Below, piece after piece: positions 34,741-42,504 of a stretch of 64,000 nucleotides of DNA; position 1 is the first letter of the stretch; every line of letters starts with the position of its first letter. The translations under genes were made by a program, and so were the position numbers. The notes beneath the pieces are model-generated. The model made no database searches. It was not told the origin of the DNA and was given only the letters and a program-made list of their open reading frames with translations. The stretch lies in NCBI RefSeq assembly GCF_031846385.1, contig NZ_JAVRHV010000001.1:248001-312000 (forward strand), given 5' to 3'. The stretch is from Urechidicola vernalis (GTDB lineage: Bacteria; Bacteroidota; Bacteroidia; Flavobacteriales; Flavobacteriaceae).

Positions 34741-35378
34741 TTAATATTTTTTAATACAATGGTTGCAATTTCTTTAAAATGTTGAAACAATTGATCAAAA
34801 TTCTCTGATTCAATTAATTTTTTATCGAATAGTGATCCACCCATGCCAACACCAATGGCACCAGCATTTAAAAAAGCGGCTATATTCTGTTTTGAAACAC
34901 CTCCTGTTGGTAGTAATTTTGCATTGTTTAGTGGTGCAAGAATGTCTTTAATATAAGAAACGCCTAACTGTGTTGCAGGGAATACTTTAACTGCGGTTGC
35001 TCCTAAATTAGTGGCGTTATAAATTTCGGTAGGAGAAAAGGCTCCTGGAAAAACTGGAATTTGATGCGTTCTACAATAGTTAATAACTTCAGTATTTAAA
35101 ATAGGAGTAACGATAAAAGTGGCACCCGCATTTAAAGCACGCTTTAAATCATCCAAACTGCAAACAGTACCAGCGCCAATGTTCATATCTGAATTTTCAC
35201 TACTCAGTTTTTGAATGATCGTTTCTACATTTTTAGAATTCATTGTAATTTCTAAATTTGTAAACCCTGCTTTTTTATAATATGGTAGAATTTTTTCGAT
35301 TGATTCTAGTGATGCATTTCTTAGAATCCCTATTACAGGCATCTGGTCAAATAAGTTTTGATTAAATACAGCCGTCAT
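34737..35378 (-). CDS. dauD: 2-keto-3-deoxy-6-phosphogalactonate/gluconate aldolase (DauD-like)
   Basis: A 213-residue class I aldolase of the KDPG/KHG family. The Schiff-base lysine is Lys131 (AVKVFPAT), the catalytic glutamate is Glu43 (NLEITM), and phosphate-binding loops occur in GAGTVCS, LPTGGVS and GVGMGGS. It splits a 2-keto-3-deoxy-6-phospho-hexonate into pyruvate and glyceraldehyde-3-phosphate in the cytoplasm. The kinase gene is five bases upstream and the sulfatase overlaps its end. The pairing with a DgoK-type kinase favours the galactonate epimer, but KDPG cannot be excluded. Confidence 0.88.
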   Translation of the reverse strand: MTAVFNQNLFDQMPVIGILRNASLESIEKILPYYKKAGFTNLEITMNSKNVETIIQKLSSENSDMNIGAGTVCSLDDLKRALNAGATFIVTPILNTEVINYCRTHQIPVFPGAFSPTEIYNATNLGATAVKVFPATQLGVSYIKDILAPLNNAKLLPTGGVSKQNIAAFLNAGAIGVGMGGSLFDKKLIESENFDQLFQHFKEIATIVLKNIK

Positions 35379-35383
35379 AATTT

Positions 35384-36322
35384 TTATAAGGTTTTTAATA
35401 ATTTGGAGTGACCTTTTACCACTGCTGTATCAACTGTTTGTTTTGATACAATTGAAGTTATTGTATTTAATTTTAGAATATCAATTGCCATTTTATACAA
35501 TTCAAAAAGGGTTCCACTTGCACATAAATGTATAGAACTAGCATCCTTAAGATTAATAAGTTCTTTTAATTCCTCACCAATTAGCAAGCCACTTAAATAA
35601 TAATAATTTTCTTGAGGGTTTAAAGTTTCAAACAAAGAGTTTGTTCTAGTTTTAAAAATAGAATTTAAAATTGAATTTCCATTTTGAGAATCCTGAATTC
35701 CTTTTGTAAACCCATTTATTGTTTGCCTATCGAAATTCCCTTGATTAATAGAACTACTTAGGATACTATGTTTCGATAAAACATCAAAGAGTTCTCCTGT
35801 AATGTAAGTTTTAAATTGAGTTACATGGTTATTTTGTATGGTCAAATGTTTACTATGCGTTCCAGGTAAAATAAAAATGTTGGTTTTATTAGGAACGCAT
35901 AAATGTGATAAGCCTAAAAGTTGAACTTCTTCACCTCTAATTACATCAGTTTCTGACTGTACACCAGATATTAAGAAGATTTGATCTTCAATTTTTTCTA
36001 TATGTAAAGATTGACCGTTAGTGTTAAATGGAATCGGAGCGTAAGATAATTCCTTTAATCCAATGCTTGAAGAAGCCATACCCGAAATCAAAATAGGGAA
36101 GGAGTTTACTTCATTCCCTTTAAGTTTATCAATTTCTGTTCTTAAAATATTGAAAAAAAAATCTGTCCTAGATTGTTCAGATTTTTTCCATAGCATAAAT
36201 ATTTGTTTTACGCCATTATTAGAATGAACTGCATCTATAATTTTCAATGTAGCCGTTTCTATGGCTCTAATACGCAAATTTGTAGTTCCCCAATCTACAC
36301 TGATAAAATATTCTGCATTCAT
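35384..36322 (-). CDS. dauC: 2-keto-3-deoxygalactonate kinase (DgoK/DauC-like)
   Basis: A 312-residue kinase of the DgoK family. The N-terminal phosphate loop is VDWGTTNLR (residues 9-17), and LPGTHSKHL, ITGELFDVL and YLSGLLIGEE are family landmarks. It phosphorylates 2-keto-3-deoxygalactonate at O6 using ATP, supplying the aldolase encoded five bases downstream. The need for a free C6 hydroxyl argues against a rhamnose or fucose pathway despite the RhaT-type permease in the same operon. It is the first gene of the unit. Immediately upstream lies a palindrome (36337-36356) that may be an operator. Confidence 0.87.
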   Translation of the reverse strand: MNAEYFISVDWGTTNLRIRAIETATLKIIDAVHSNNGVKQIFMLWKKSEQSRTDFFFNILRTEIDKLKGNEVNSFPILISGMASSSIGLKELSYAPIPFNTNGQSLHIEKIEDQIFLISGVQSETDVIRGEEVQLLGLSHLCVPNKTNIFILPGTHSKHLTIQNNHVTQFKTYITGELFDVLSKHSILSSSINQGNFDRQTINGFTKGIQDSQNGNSILNSIFKTRTNSLFETLNPQENYYYLSGLLIGEELKELINLKDASSIHLCASGTLFELYKMAIDILKLNTITSIVSKQTVDTAVVKGHSKLLKTL

Positions 36323-36336
36323 GCTTTAAAAATATA

Positions 36337-36356
36337 GCATCAAATTTAATTGATGC
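36337..36356 (-). promoter_or_regulatory. Palindrome before the kinase gene, candidate operator
   Basis: GCATCAA and TTGATGC are perfect inverted copies separated by six A/T bases, ending 14 bases before the kinase start codon. The position at the head of the anhydrogalactose operon suggests a binding site for a dimeric regulator; no matching regulator is proven. It could also be a small mRNA hairpin in the leader. Confidence 0.4.
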
Positions 36357-36451
36357 GCATAAAGTCTAAATATTAATAGTTAACAATTTTAAAACATAAA
36401 TTACCATAAAGCAATTTTTAGAAAAAATGTGGTACTTAGTTTTTGGTAAAG

Positions 36452-37864
36452 TTACTTTCCAATACAGAAGTTAGCAAAGATGTTACCCAACAAATCATCT
36501 GTTGTAACACTCCCTGTTATTTCACCTAAATGGAATAAGGCTTGACGAATGTCAATTGCTAACAAGTCAGAACTGATGTCCATTTCCATCCCGTTTTCTA
36601 CTTCTTTAATAGCCTTTAAAGCATTAGTCAACGCTTCGAAATGTCGATTGTTACTGACAATGGTTTGGTTATTACTAAGAGCACCGATGTTTACCAATTT
36701 AGTTAGTTCATCAATTAATGTGTCAATACCTACTCTAGTTTTTGCTGAGATTGGGATAAAAGATTCTTCGCCTTCACTCAGAATAACATTTAATTGTTTC
36801 TTCTCATCATCAGATATAGTATCGTACTTATTCAGTAAGGTTAGAATTCTTTTATTCGGATACTTCTCCTGTAACTCCTTAACGTCGTGCTGAACTTGTT
36901 TCAACATCTTATCATTATCGACAAGGTTAGATGCATTTAACAACTGAATGACCAATTGAGCCTGTTCAATTTTTTCAAATGTTTTTTGAATACCAATACT
37001 TTCTACAACATCTTCTGTTTCTCTAATACCTGCTGTATCTATAAATCTAAAACTAACACCATTTATAGCAATTTCGTCTTCAATGGCATCTCTTGTAGTA
37101 CCAGCAATGTCAGATACAATGGCGCGCTCTTCGTTTAATAAGGAATTGAGTAGGGTAGACTTACCTACATTTGGTTCACCAACAATGGCAACCGGAATCC
37201 CGTTTTTAAACACATTCCCAAGAGCGAAGGAATCAATTAATCGTTTTAAAATATTTGATAATTTATTTACCAACTCCCTAAATTGTGTTCTATCGGCAAA
37301 CTCCACATCTTCCTCAGAAAAATCAAGTTCTAATTCAATTAAAGATGCAAAATTGAGTAATTGCTCTCGAAGGTTTGCGATTTCAGAGGAAAACCCACCT
37401 CGCATTTGTTGCAATGCAATTTGATGTGATGCCTTTGAATCTGAAGCAATTAAGTCTGCAACAGCTTCTGCTTGCGTTAAATCCATTTTGCCATTGGTAA
37501 AGGCTCTTAAAGTAAATTCACCATTATCAGCAGTTCTACACCCATTTTGGAGAAACAATTGAATTATTTCTTGTTGAATATAAATAGAGCCATGGCAATT
37601 TATTTCAACCACGTTTTCCCCCGTGTATGAATGTGGGTTCTTAAATACGGAAACCAATACTTCATCAATAATTCTGTTTCCGTCTATTATATTACCTAAA
37701 TGTATGGTATGCGACTTTACTTTTGTTAAATCTTTCTCTTTAATTCTTGATTTAAAATGAGCATTAACAAGGTCAATAGCCTTAGGCCCAGAAAGTCGAA
37801 TCACAGAAATAGCACCCATTCCAGATGGAGTTGCCAATGCAATAATGGTATCGGTTTGAATCAT
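36452..37864 (-). CDS. mnmE: tRNA modification GTPase MnmE
   Basis: A 470-residue GTPase that, with MnmG, modifies the wobble uridine of several tRNAs (cmnm5U34). An N-terminal tetrahydrofolate-binding domain (1-120) is followed by helical segments and a G domain with GEPNVGKST (229-237), DTAGI (276-280), NKYD (345-348) and SAK (373-375), and the protein ends in the essential CIGK motif. Two stretches in the G domain, KQVQHD (322-327) and VILSEGEES (360-368), are encoded by bases that look like the dispersed flavobacterial repeat, one before and one after NKYD. A TATATTTG promoter box ends four bases before the ATG. Confidence 0.97.
   Translation of the reverse strand: MIQTDTIIALATPSGMGAISVIRLSGPKAIDLVNAHFKSRIKEKDLTKVKSHTIHLGNIIDGNRIIDEVLVSVFKNPHSYTGENVVEINCHGSIYIQQEIIQLFLQNGCRTADNGEFTLRAFTNGKMDLTQAEAVADLIASDSKASHQIALQQMRGGFSSEIANLREQLLNFASLIELELDFSEEDVEFADRTQFRELVNKLSNILKRLIDSFALGNVFKNGIPVAIVGEPNVGKSTLLNSLLNEERAIVSDIAGTTRDAIEDEIAINGVSFRFIDTAGIRETEDVVESIGIQKTFEKIEQAQLVIQLLNASNLVDNDKMLKQVQHDVKELQEKYPNKRILTLLNKYDTISDDEKKQLNVILSEGEESFIPISAKTRVGIDTLIDELTKLVNIGALSNNQTIVSNNRHFEALTNALKAIKEVENGMEMDISSDLLAIDIRQALFHLGEITGSVTTDDLLGNIFANFCIGK
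36761..36787 (-). repeat. Repeat-like segment inside mnmE (second piece)
   Basis: The + strand reads AGATTCTTCGCCTTCACTCA followed by GAATAAC, close to the common AGATTCTTC...CTCAGAATGAC arm of the palindromic repeat seen in full at 29148-29220. In the mnmE frame it encodes VILSEGEES, between the G4 and G5 motifs. Confidence 0.5.
36883..36909 (-). repeat. Repeat-like segment inside mnmE (first piece)
   Basis: The + strand reads CGTCGTGCTGAACTTGTTTC followed by AACATCT, nearly the GTCATGCTGAACTTGTTTCA..CATCT arm of dispersed Bacteroidota repeats. In the mnmE frame it encodes MLKQVQHDV, a peptide string I recognise from translated copies of this repeat. Confidence 0.5.
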
Positions 37865-37868
37865 GGTG

Positions 37869-37876
37869 CAAATATA
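37869..37876 (-). promoter_or_regulatory. Bacteroidota -7 box before mnmE
   Basis: TATATTTG on the - strand fits the TAnnTTTG element and is followed by CACC and the ATG of mnmE. The transcript would begin at or very near the start codon, so mnmE may be leaderless. Confidence 0.6.
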
Positions 37877-37912
37877 CGGACTAGGCGCATATAAATTTGA
37901 AAGTTTGAATTG

Positions 37913-38347
37913 TTAAATAGCTTGTCTAATAATGTCTTCATACTCGTAGTAAAATAGTTCTAGTTTTGACATGGTAGCAAAATAGAATTCGTAGCAAGAA
38001 CGCCAGGTGTTTTTATTGTAGATACTAAACTTTTTTTCTAAAGGAATATAAATTCTATGAATTGTTTTTCCGTTGTCTAATGTATAATTATCACTATAGA
38101 TTACGGAAGGCAATTCATTAGTTAATAAAGATTTTAAGGATAACATTTGATCGTATAATAATTCATTTGCAATCTCATCAGGGTGGTCAATATCTAGGCA
38201 AACCATTGCTTCTTTTCTATCCGCTTGAAATTTAAATGAATATCCTTTTATTGTAGTGTTGTACAATAACCATTTTCTAGGGAAAGACTTCCCAAACGAA
38301 GTCCAAAATTCTTTTCTTAAATGTGCCGCTTCTTCTTTACTAAACAT
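37913..38347 (-). CDS. DUF4268 family protein
   Basis: A 144-residue soluble protein that matches the DUF4268 pattern: FSKEEAAHLRKEFWTSFG at the start, then KGYSFKFQADRKEA and a C-terminal YEFYFATMSKLELFY. It has no signal peptide or membrane segment. The fold is related to nuclease-like or DNA-associated domains in some reports, but no function is established here. The start codon shares one base with the stop of the miaE gene, so both are in one transcript. Confidence 0.75.
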   Translation of the reverse strand: MFSKEEAAHLRKEFWTSFGKSFPRKWLLYNTTIKGYSFKFQADRKEAMVCLDIDHPDEIANELLYDQMLSLKSLLTNELPSVIYSDNYTLDNGKTIHRIYIPLEKKFSIYNKNTWRSCYEFYFATMSKLELFYYEYEDIIRQAI

Positions 38348-38928
38348 TAGCCGTGAACTCTAGCTATTCCACCTCTTGTCTTCATAAAATCGGCTTCATA
38401 TTTTAACAATTCATTCCATTTGGTATCCACAATGTTTCTGTCTTGATACTTACGTGCAAATCTTAAAAAAATAGTGTAATGATTCGCTTCAGAAATCATT
38501 AAATCATTGTAGAACTTTTTCAATTCAGGATCTTCCAAGTTTTCTGAAAAAACCTTAAATCGTTCACAACTCCGTGCTTCAATTAAAGCAGCAACAAGTA
38601 AACGCTGAATTAAGGCATCTGTTCTATCGTTGGTTTTTGGAAAGAATTTTTGCAAACGAATTGCATAATCATTTTGTTGAGCCTGTCCTAAAATCAATCC
38701 GCGCTTAATCATAATTTCATGCACCATCTGAAAATGTTCCAATTCTTCAATTGCAATCTCCAACATAGATTTAACCAATTCAGTTTCTTCGGAATAATTA
38801 ATCGTTATGGAAATAGCATTTGCAGAAGCCTTTTGCTCGGCAAATGCATGATCAGTTAGTATTTGTTGCAAATCATCTTTCGCAATTTCTGCCCAAGAAG
38901 TTTCTGTTTCGAACTGTAGACCTAACAT
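38347..38928 (-). CDS. miaE: tRNA-(ms2io6A)-hydroxylase MiaE-like diiron protein
   Basis: A 193-residue four-helix ferritin-like protein. Two ExxH pairs, EELEHFQMV (residues about 82-90) and SEANHYTIF (about 145-153), together with extra glutamates (ARSCERFKVF) form the diiron site. MiaE hydroxylates the isopentenyl group of ms2i6A at tRNA position 37 in an oxygen-dependent step. Its length and ligand order agree with the family. It lies 16 bases after dnaX in the same direction. Confidence 0.88.
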   Translation of the reverse strand: MLGLQFETETSWAEIAKDDLQQILTDHAFAEQKASANAISITINYSEETELVKSMLEIAIEELEHFQMVHEIMIKRGLILGQAQQNDYAIRLQKFFPKTNDRTDALIQRLLVAALIEARSCERFKVFSENLEDPELKKFYNDLMISEANHYTIFLRFARKYQDRNIVDTKWNELLKYEADFMKTRGGIARVHG

Positions 38929-38944
38929 GGTAGCATTAATATAA

Positions 38945-40654
38945 TTAAACGTCTAAATCTAGTTTTTTTCTAAATTCACTTAAAAACGGATTCTTTTCAG
39001 CGAGTTTCGCATATTTTTCCTGAGGAGTATAGGCATATTTTTTATCTGCAACTTCATTCACTTCAATTTCAAGTTCAAGACCATAATTATTCAGCCCTTG
39101 ACGCAAAAACTTGAGTAGTTTTGGTTTATGCGTCATTAACTGAGACTTCATGTTTTCATTAGGCAGGGTCAGTTTAATTATTGTTCCTGATAAAACTGGT
39201 TTGTCTGCATTAATGATGGATGCAATTATTTTCTTTCCATCCTTTAATAAGTCGTTGTAATGTCGTTTCCAAAGTTTAATGAATTCTATCTCAGTAAACT
39301 CTCCCCTTGGCATGTTTGTAAAATCTTCAAACACTACTTCAGTGTCTTCAATTTTTTTTCGAGCAATACTTTTTAAAGAAAGGGTAGAACTGGTTTTTCT
39401 TTTGGTTTTTATTTTCGCTGCAGCTTCTAATACTACTGGTTGTATTTTTGGTTTTGAAGGCTGCTCATAATTTTTAGTGATTGTATCACTTTTAGCAATT
39501 GTTTCTTGAGCAACATCAATTCTTTCTTTAATAATGGTTGCCTTGAAGAAATTGGAAGGTATTATGAAGTTTTTGTCATTTTTTTTTTCTCCATCAAAAG
39601 TGATAGAGGCTAATTGCATAAGAGTCAATTCAACTAGTAAGCGTTGATTTTTACTAGTCTTATACTTAAAGTCGCAATCATTTGCTTTGTCAATTGCCTT
39701 TAACAGAAACTGCATTGTCGCTGCTTGGGATTGTTCTAAATATCTTTTTTTGGCGTTGTCTCCAACTTCTAGCAATTCTATAGTGACTTTATCTTTTGCT
39801 ACTAATAAATCTCTAAAATGTGAAGCCAATCCAGCAATGAAATGGTGTGCATCAAAACCTTTAGTTAAGATCGTATTGAATTGAAGCAATACTTCTGGAA
39901 TTTTATTTTCCAATAGTAATTGTGTCATATCGAAATACACCTCATAATCTAAGACATTAAGGTTTTCGGTAACTGCTTGTCTAGTTAATTCAGCTCCGGA
40001 AAAACTTACAACTCTGTCAAAAATTGAAAGCGCATCACGCATGGCACCATCTGCTTTTTGAGCAATTATGTGAAGTGCATCATCTTCTGCATTCACATTT
40101 TCTTGCGTTGCAATTTCCTTTAAATAGTTTTTCGCGTCAAATACAGTTATTCTTTTAAAGTCGAAAATTTGACATCTCGAAAGAATGGTAGGAATTATTT
40201 TATGCTTTTCAGTAGTTGCTAATATGAAAATGGCATGTGCAGGTGGTTCTTCTAGTGTTTTTAAGAAAGCATTAAAAGCCGCTTGTGATAGCATATGAAC
40301 CTCATCAATAATATAGACTTTATATTTTCCAACTTGCGGAGGAATCCGAACTTGATCAGTTAAATTTCTAATATCATCTACCGAGTTGTTAGAAGCGGCA
40401 TCCAATTCAAAAATATTAAAAGCAAAGTCTTCATCAGGGTTAACTTTGTCTAACCCATCTTGATTGATTCTTTTAGCCAAAATTCTCGCACACGTAGTTT
40501 TACCGACTCCTCTTGGCCCCGTAAATAATAATGCTTGTGCTAAATGATTGTTTTTAATAGCATTTTCTAGCGTATTCGTAATGGCTTGTTGCCCAACCAC
40601 TTCTTTGAAAGTTTGAGGTCTATATTTTCGAGCCGATACAATAAAATGTTCCAT
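38945..40654 (-). CDS. dnaX: DNA polymerase III subunit gamma/tau
   Basis: A 569-residue clamp-loader ATPase. Walker A is GPRGVGKTT (46-54), Walker B is IIDEVHML (about 114-121), and SRC (near 167) is the conserved sensor motif. The C-terminal part (about 360-569) is lysine-rich and variable, and would contact the polymerase alpha subunit and DnaB. The four-cysteine zinc module that follows Walker A in E. coli (Cys64 to Cys79) is missing: residues 56-95 (ARILAKRINQDG to AASNNS) hold no cysteine. No obvious slippery frameshift run for a separate gamma form was noted. The gene is preceded by fadD-like and followed by miaE. Confidence 0.96.
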   Translation of the reverse strand: MEHFIVSARKYRPQTFKEVVGQQAITNTLENAIKNNHLAQALLFTGPRGVGKTTCARILAKRINQDGLDKVNPDEDFAFNIFELDAASNNSVDDIRNLTDQVRIPPQVGKYKVYIIDEVHMLSQAAFNAFLKTLEEPPAHAIFILATTEKHKIIPTILSRCQIFDFKRITVFDAKNYLKEIATQENVNAEDDALHIIAQKADGAMRDALSIFDRVVSFSGAELTRQAVTENLNVLDYEVYFDMTQLLLENKIPEVLLQFNTILTKGFDAHHFIAGLASHFRDLLVAKDKVTIELLEVGDNAKKRYLEQSQAATMQFLLKAIDKANDCDFKYKTSKNQRLLVELTLMQLASITFDGEKKNDKNFIIPSNFFKATIIKERIDVAQETIAKSDTITKNYEQPSKPKIQPVVLEAAAKIKTKRKTSSTLSLKSIARKKIEDTEVVFEDFTNMPRGEFTEIEFIKLWKRHYNDLLKDGKKIIASIINADKPVLSGTIIKLTLPNENMKSQLMTHKPKLLKFLRQGLNNYGLELEIEVNEVADKKYAYTPQEKYAKLAEKNPFLSEFRKKLDLDV

Positions 40655-40685
40655 GAATTATCCTAATAAAAACAGTAAAACAAAT

Positions 40686-42461
40686 TTAAGAATTAGAATA
40701 GATTTTGTTGTATAAATCCATGTATTTTTCTTTGATAACTGCACGCTTCGGTTTTAGCGTAGGAGTGAGGCAGTTATTATCAATTGTCCAAACATCTGGT
40801 GTTAATTCAAACTTCTTAATAGTTTCCCATTTTCCAAAGCCTTTGTTGGCTTCTTCAATTTCTTCGTTAATTCGTTCTATCACTTTTACATGAACAGAAA
40901 TTTCTTCTGTAGTTTCACCTATTTCAATCTCATGTCGTTTTGCCCATTCTTGACAAAATTCAAAGTTTGGTTGTACAATTGCAGCCGCCATTTTCTCTCC
41001 TTCGCCAACAACCATTATTTGCTCTATAAAACGAGATTGTTTTACAACATTTTCTATAAGTACTGGTGAAATGTATTTACCACCAGAAGTTTTAAAGATT
41101 TCCTTTTTACGGCCTGTAATTTTTAAGAAACCATCTTCGCAAAGTTCTCCCTTATCTCCGGTATGAAAATAATCTCCAGTCATAACACTGGCTGTCATTT
41201 CATCATTTTTATAATAGCCCATCATTACGTTAGGGCCTTTTATTAAAATTTCTCCATCCTCGGCAATTTTAACTTCAACATTATCAATAGCCTTACCAAC
41301 GGTTCCAATTTTAAAAAGGCCTCCTTCATATTGGTTTACAGAAATTACAGGAGATGTTTCTGTTAATCCATAGCCTTCCATAATATGCATACCTGCTGCA
41401 GTAAAAATCCTAGTTAAGCGCGGCTGTAAAGCTGCACTACCTGATACCATTGTATTTATTTCACCACCAAGAGCTTCGCGCCATTTTACGAAAATCAACT
41501 TCTTGGCTATTGCTAATTTCTTTTCATACCACCAGCCATTTGCATTGTATGGCTTGTATTGTTCACCAACATTAACCGCCCAAAAAAACAGCATTTTTTT
41601 AATTCCTGTTAAGTCGGCTCCTTTCGCTATAATTTTATCATATATTTTTTCCAATAACCTTGGAACAACACTCATAAAGTTAGGTTTTACCTCTTTAATG
41701 TTTTCAGGCATCTTTTCAATACTCTCAGCATAATAAATAGATAGACTATTGTATTGGTATATATAGATTAGTACACGTTCAAAAACATGGCATAGCGGTA
41801 AGAAACTTAGTACTTTAGTATCGTCTCCTTTTAAAGGTAGGCGAGGCGTGCTGTCTAAAGTGTTGCTAACAATATTTTTATGAGAAAGCATTACGCCTTT
41901 TGGAGTTCCTGTAGTTCCTGAAGTATATATAATTGTTGCTAAATCTGTTTCTTTTACGGCTTCTTTTCTTTTTTCAACTTCGTTTTGGTTCGATTCATCG
42001 GCACCATCTTCTAAAACCTCTTTCCAGTTTTTACATCCTTCTATTTCTTCAAAAGAATAAATCTCCTTTAAAGTATCGCAATTTCCAATAACAGCATTTG
42101 CTTTATCATACAATTCTTGATCCGATAAAAAACAATAAGTCGACTCAGAATGATTAAATATATATTCGTAATTTTCTTTTGAACTCGTTGGGTAAATAGG
42201 AATAGTTTGCGCCCCTATTTGTAACACACCAATATCCATAATATTCCATTCAGTTCTATTTGAAGAAGATATAATCGCAATTTTATCACCTGGTTTAACC
42301 CCCATTTTTAATAATGCTCTACTTATAGCATTTGCCTGATTAATATATTCTATAGTAGAAGTGGGAGTCCACTCTCCATCAACTTTAGAAACTAAAGCAT
42401 CTGGTAAAGGGTTGTTTTCTAATTGATAATATGGAAAGTCGAACAGACGTGTTACTTGCAT
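40686..42461 (-). CDS. Long-chain acyl-CoA synthetase (AMP-forming)
   Basis: A 591-residue adenylate-forming enzyme. The AMP-binding loop YTSGTTGTPKGV is near 180-191, the YGLTETSP motif near 365, the TGD motif near 433 and the GRKKEIFKTSGGKY hinge and C-terminal lysine region near 450. It activates long-chain fatty acids to acyl-CoA for beta-oxidation or lipid synthesis at the inner membrane. Its relatives include FAA1/FadD15-type enzymes of Bacteroidota. The acyl chain preference cannot be read from sequence. It lies 31 bases before dnaX on the same strand. Confidence 0.92.
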   Translation of the reverse strand: MQVTRLFDFPYYQLENNPLPDALVSKVDGEWTPTSTIEYINQANAISRALLKMGVKPGDKIAIISSSNRTEWNIMDIGVLQIGAQTIPIYPTSSKENYEYIFNHSESTYCFLSDQELYDKANAVIGNCDTLKEIYSFEEIEGCKNWKEVLEDGADESNQNEVEKRKEAVKETDLATIIYTSGTTGTPKGVMLSHKNIVSNTLDSTPRLPLKGDDTKVLSFLPLCHVFERVLIYIYQYNSLSIYYAESIEKMPENIKEVKPNFMSVVPRLLEKIYDKIIAKGADLTGIKKMLFFWAVNVGEQYKPYNANGWWYEKKLAIAKKLIFVKWREALGGEINTMVSGSAALQPRLTRIFTAAGMHIMEGYGLTETSPVISVNQYEGGLFKIGTVGKAIDNVEVKIAEDGEILIKGPNVMMGYYKNDEMTASVMTGDYFHTGDKGELCEDGFLKITGRKKEIFKTSGGKYISPVLIENVVKQSRFIEQIMVVGEGEKMAAAIVQPNFEFCQEWAKRHEIEIGETTEEISVHVKVIERINEEIEEANKGFGKWETIKKFELTPDVWTIDNNCLTPTLKPKRAVIKEKYMDLYNKIYSNS

Positions 42462-42504
42462 AAATAATTCATTAAATGTATTGAGGCAAAGTACAAAAAT
42501 TTTA

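Noticed and set aside
28259..36322. Rhamnose or fucose catabolic operon, suggested by the RhaT-type permease
   Set aside because: No isomerase, rhamnulose/fuculose kinase or class II aldolase is present, and the DgoK-type kinase needs a C6 hydroxyl.
36337..36451. Riboswitch upstream of the anhydrogalactose operon
   Set aside because: Only a short A/T-rich palindrome is seen, with no conserved riboswitch core or terminator hairpin.
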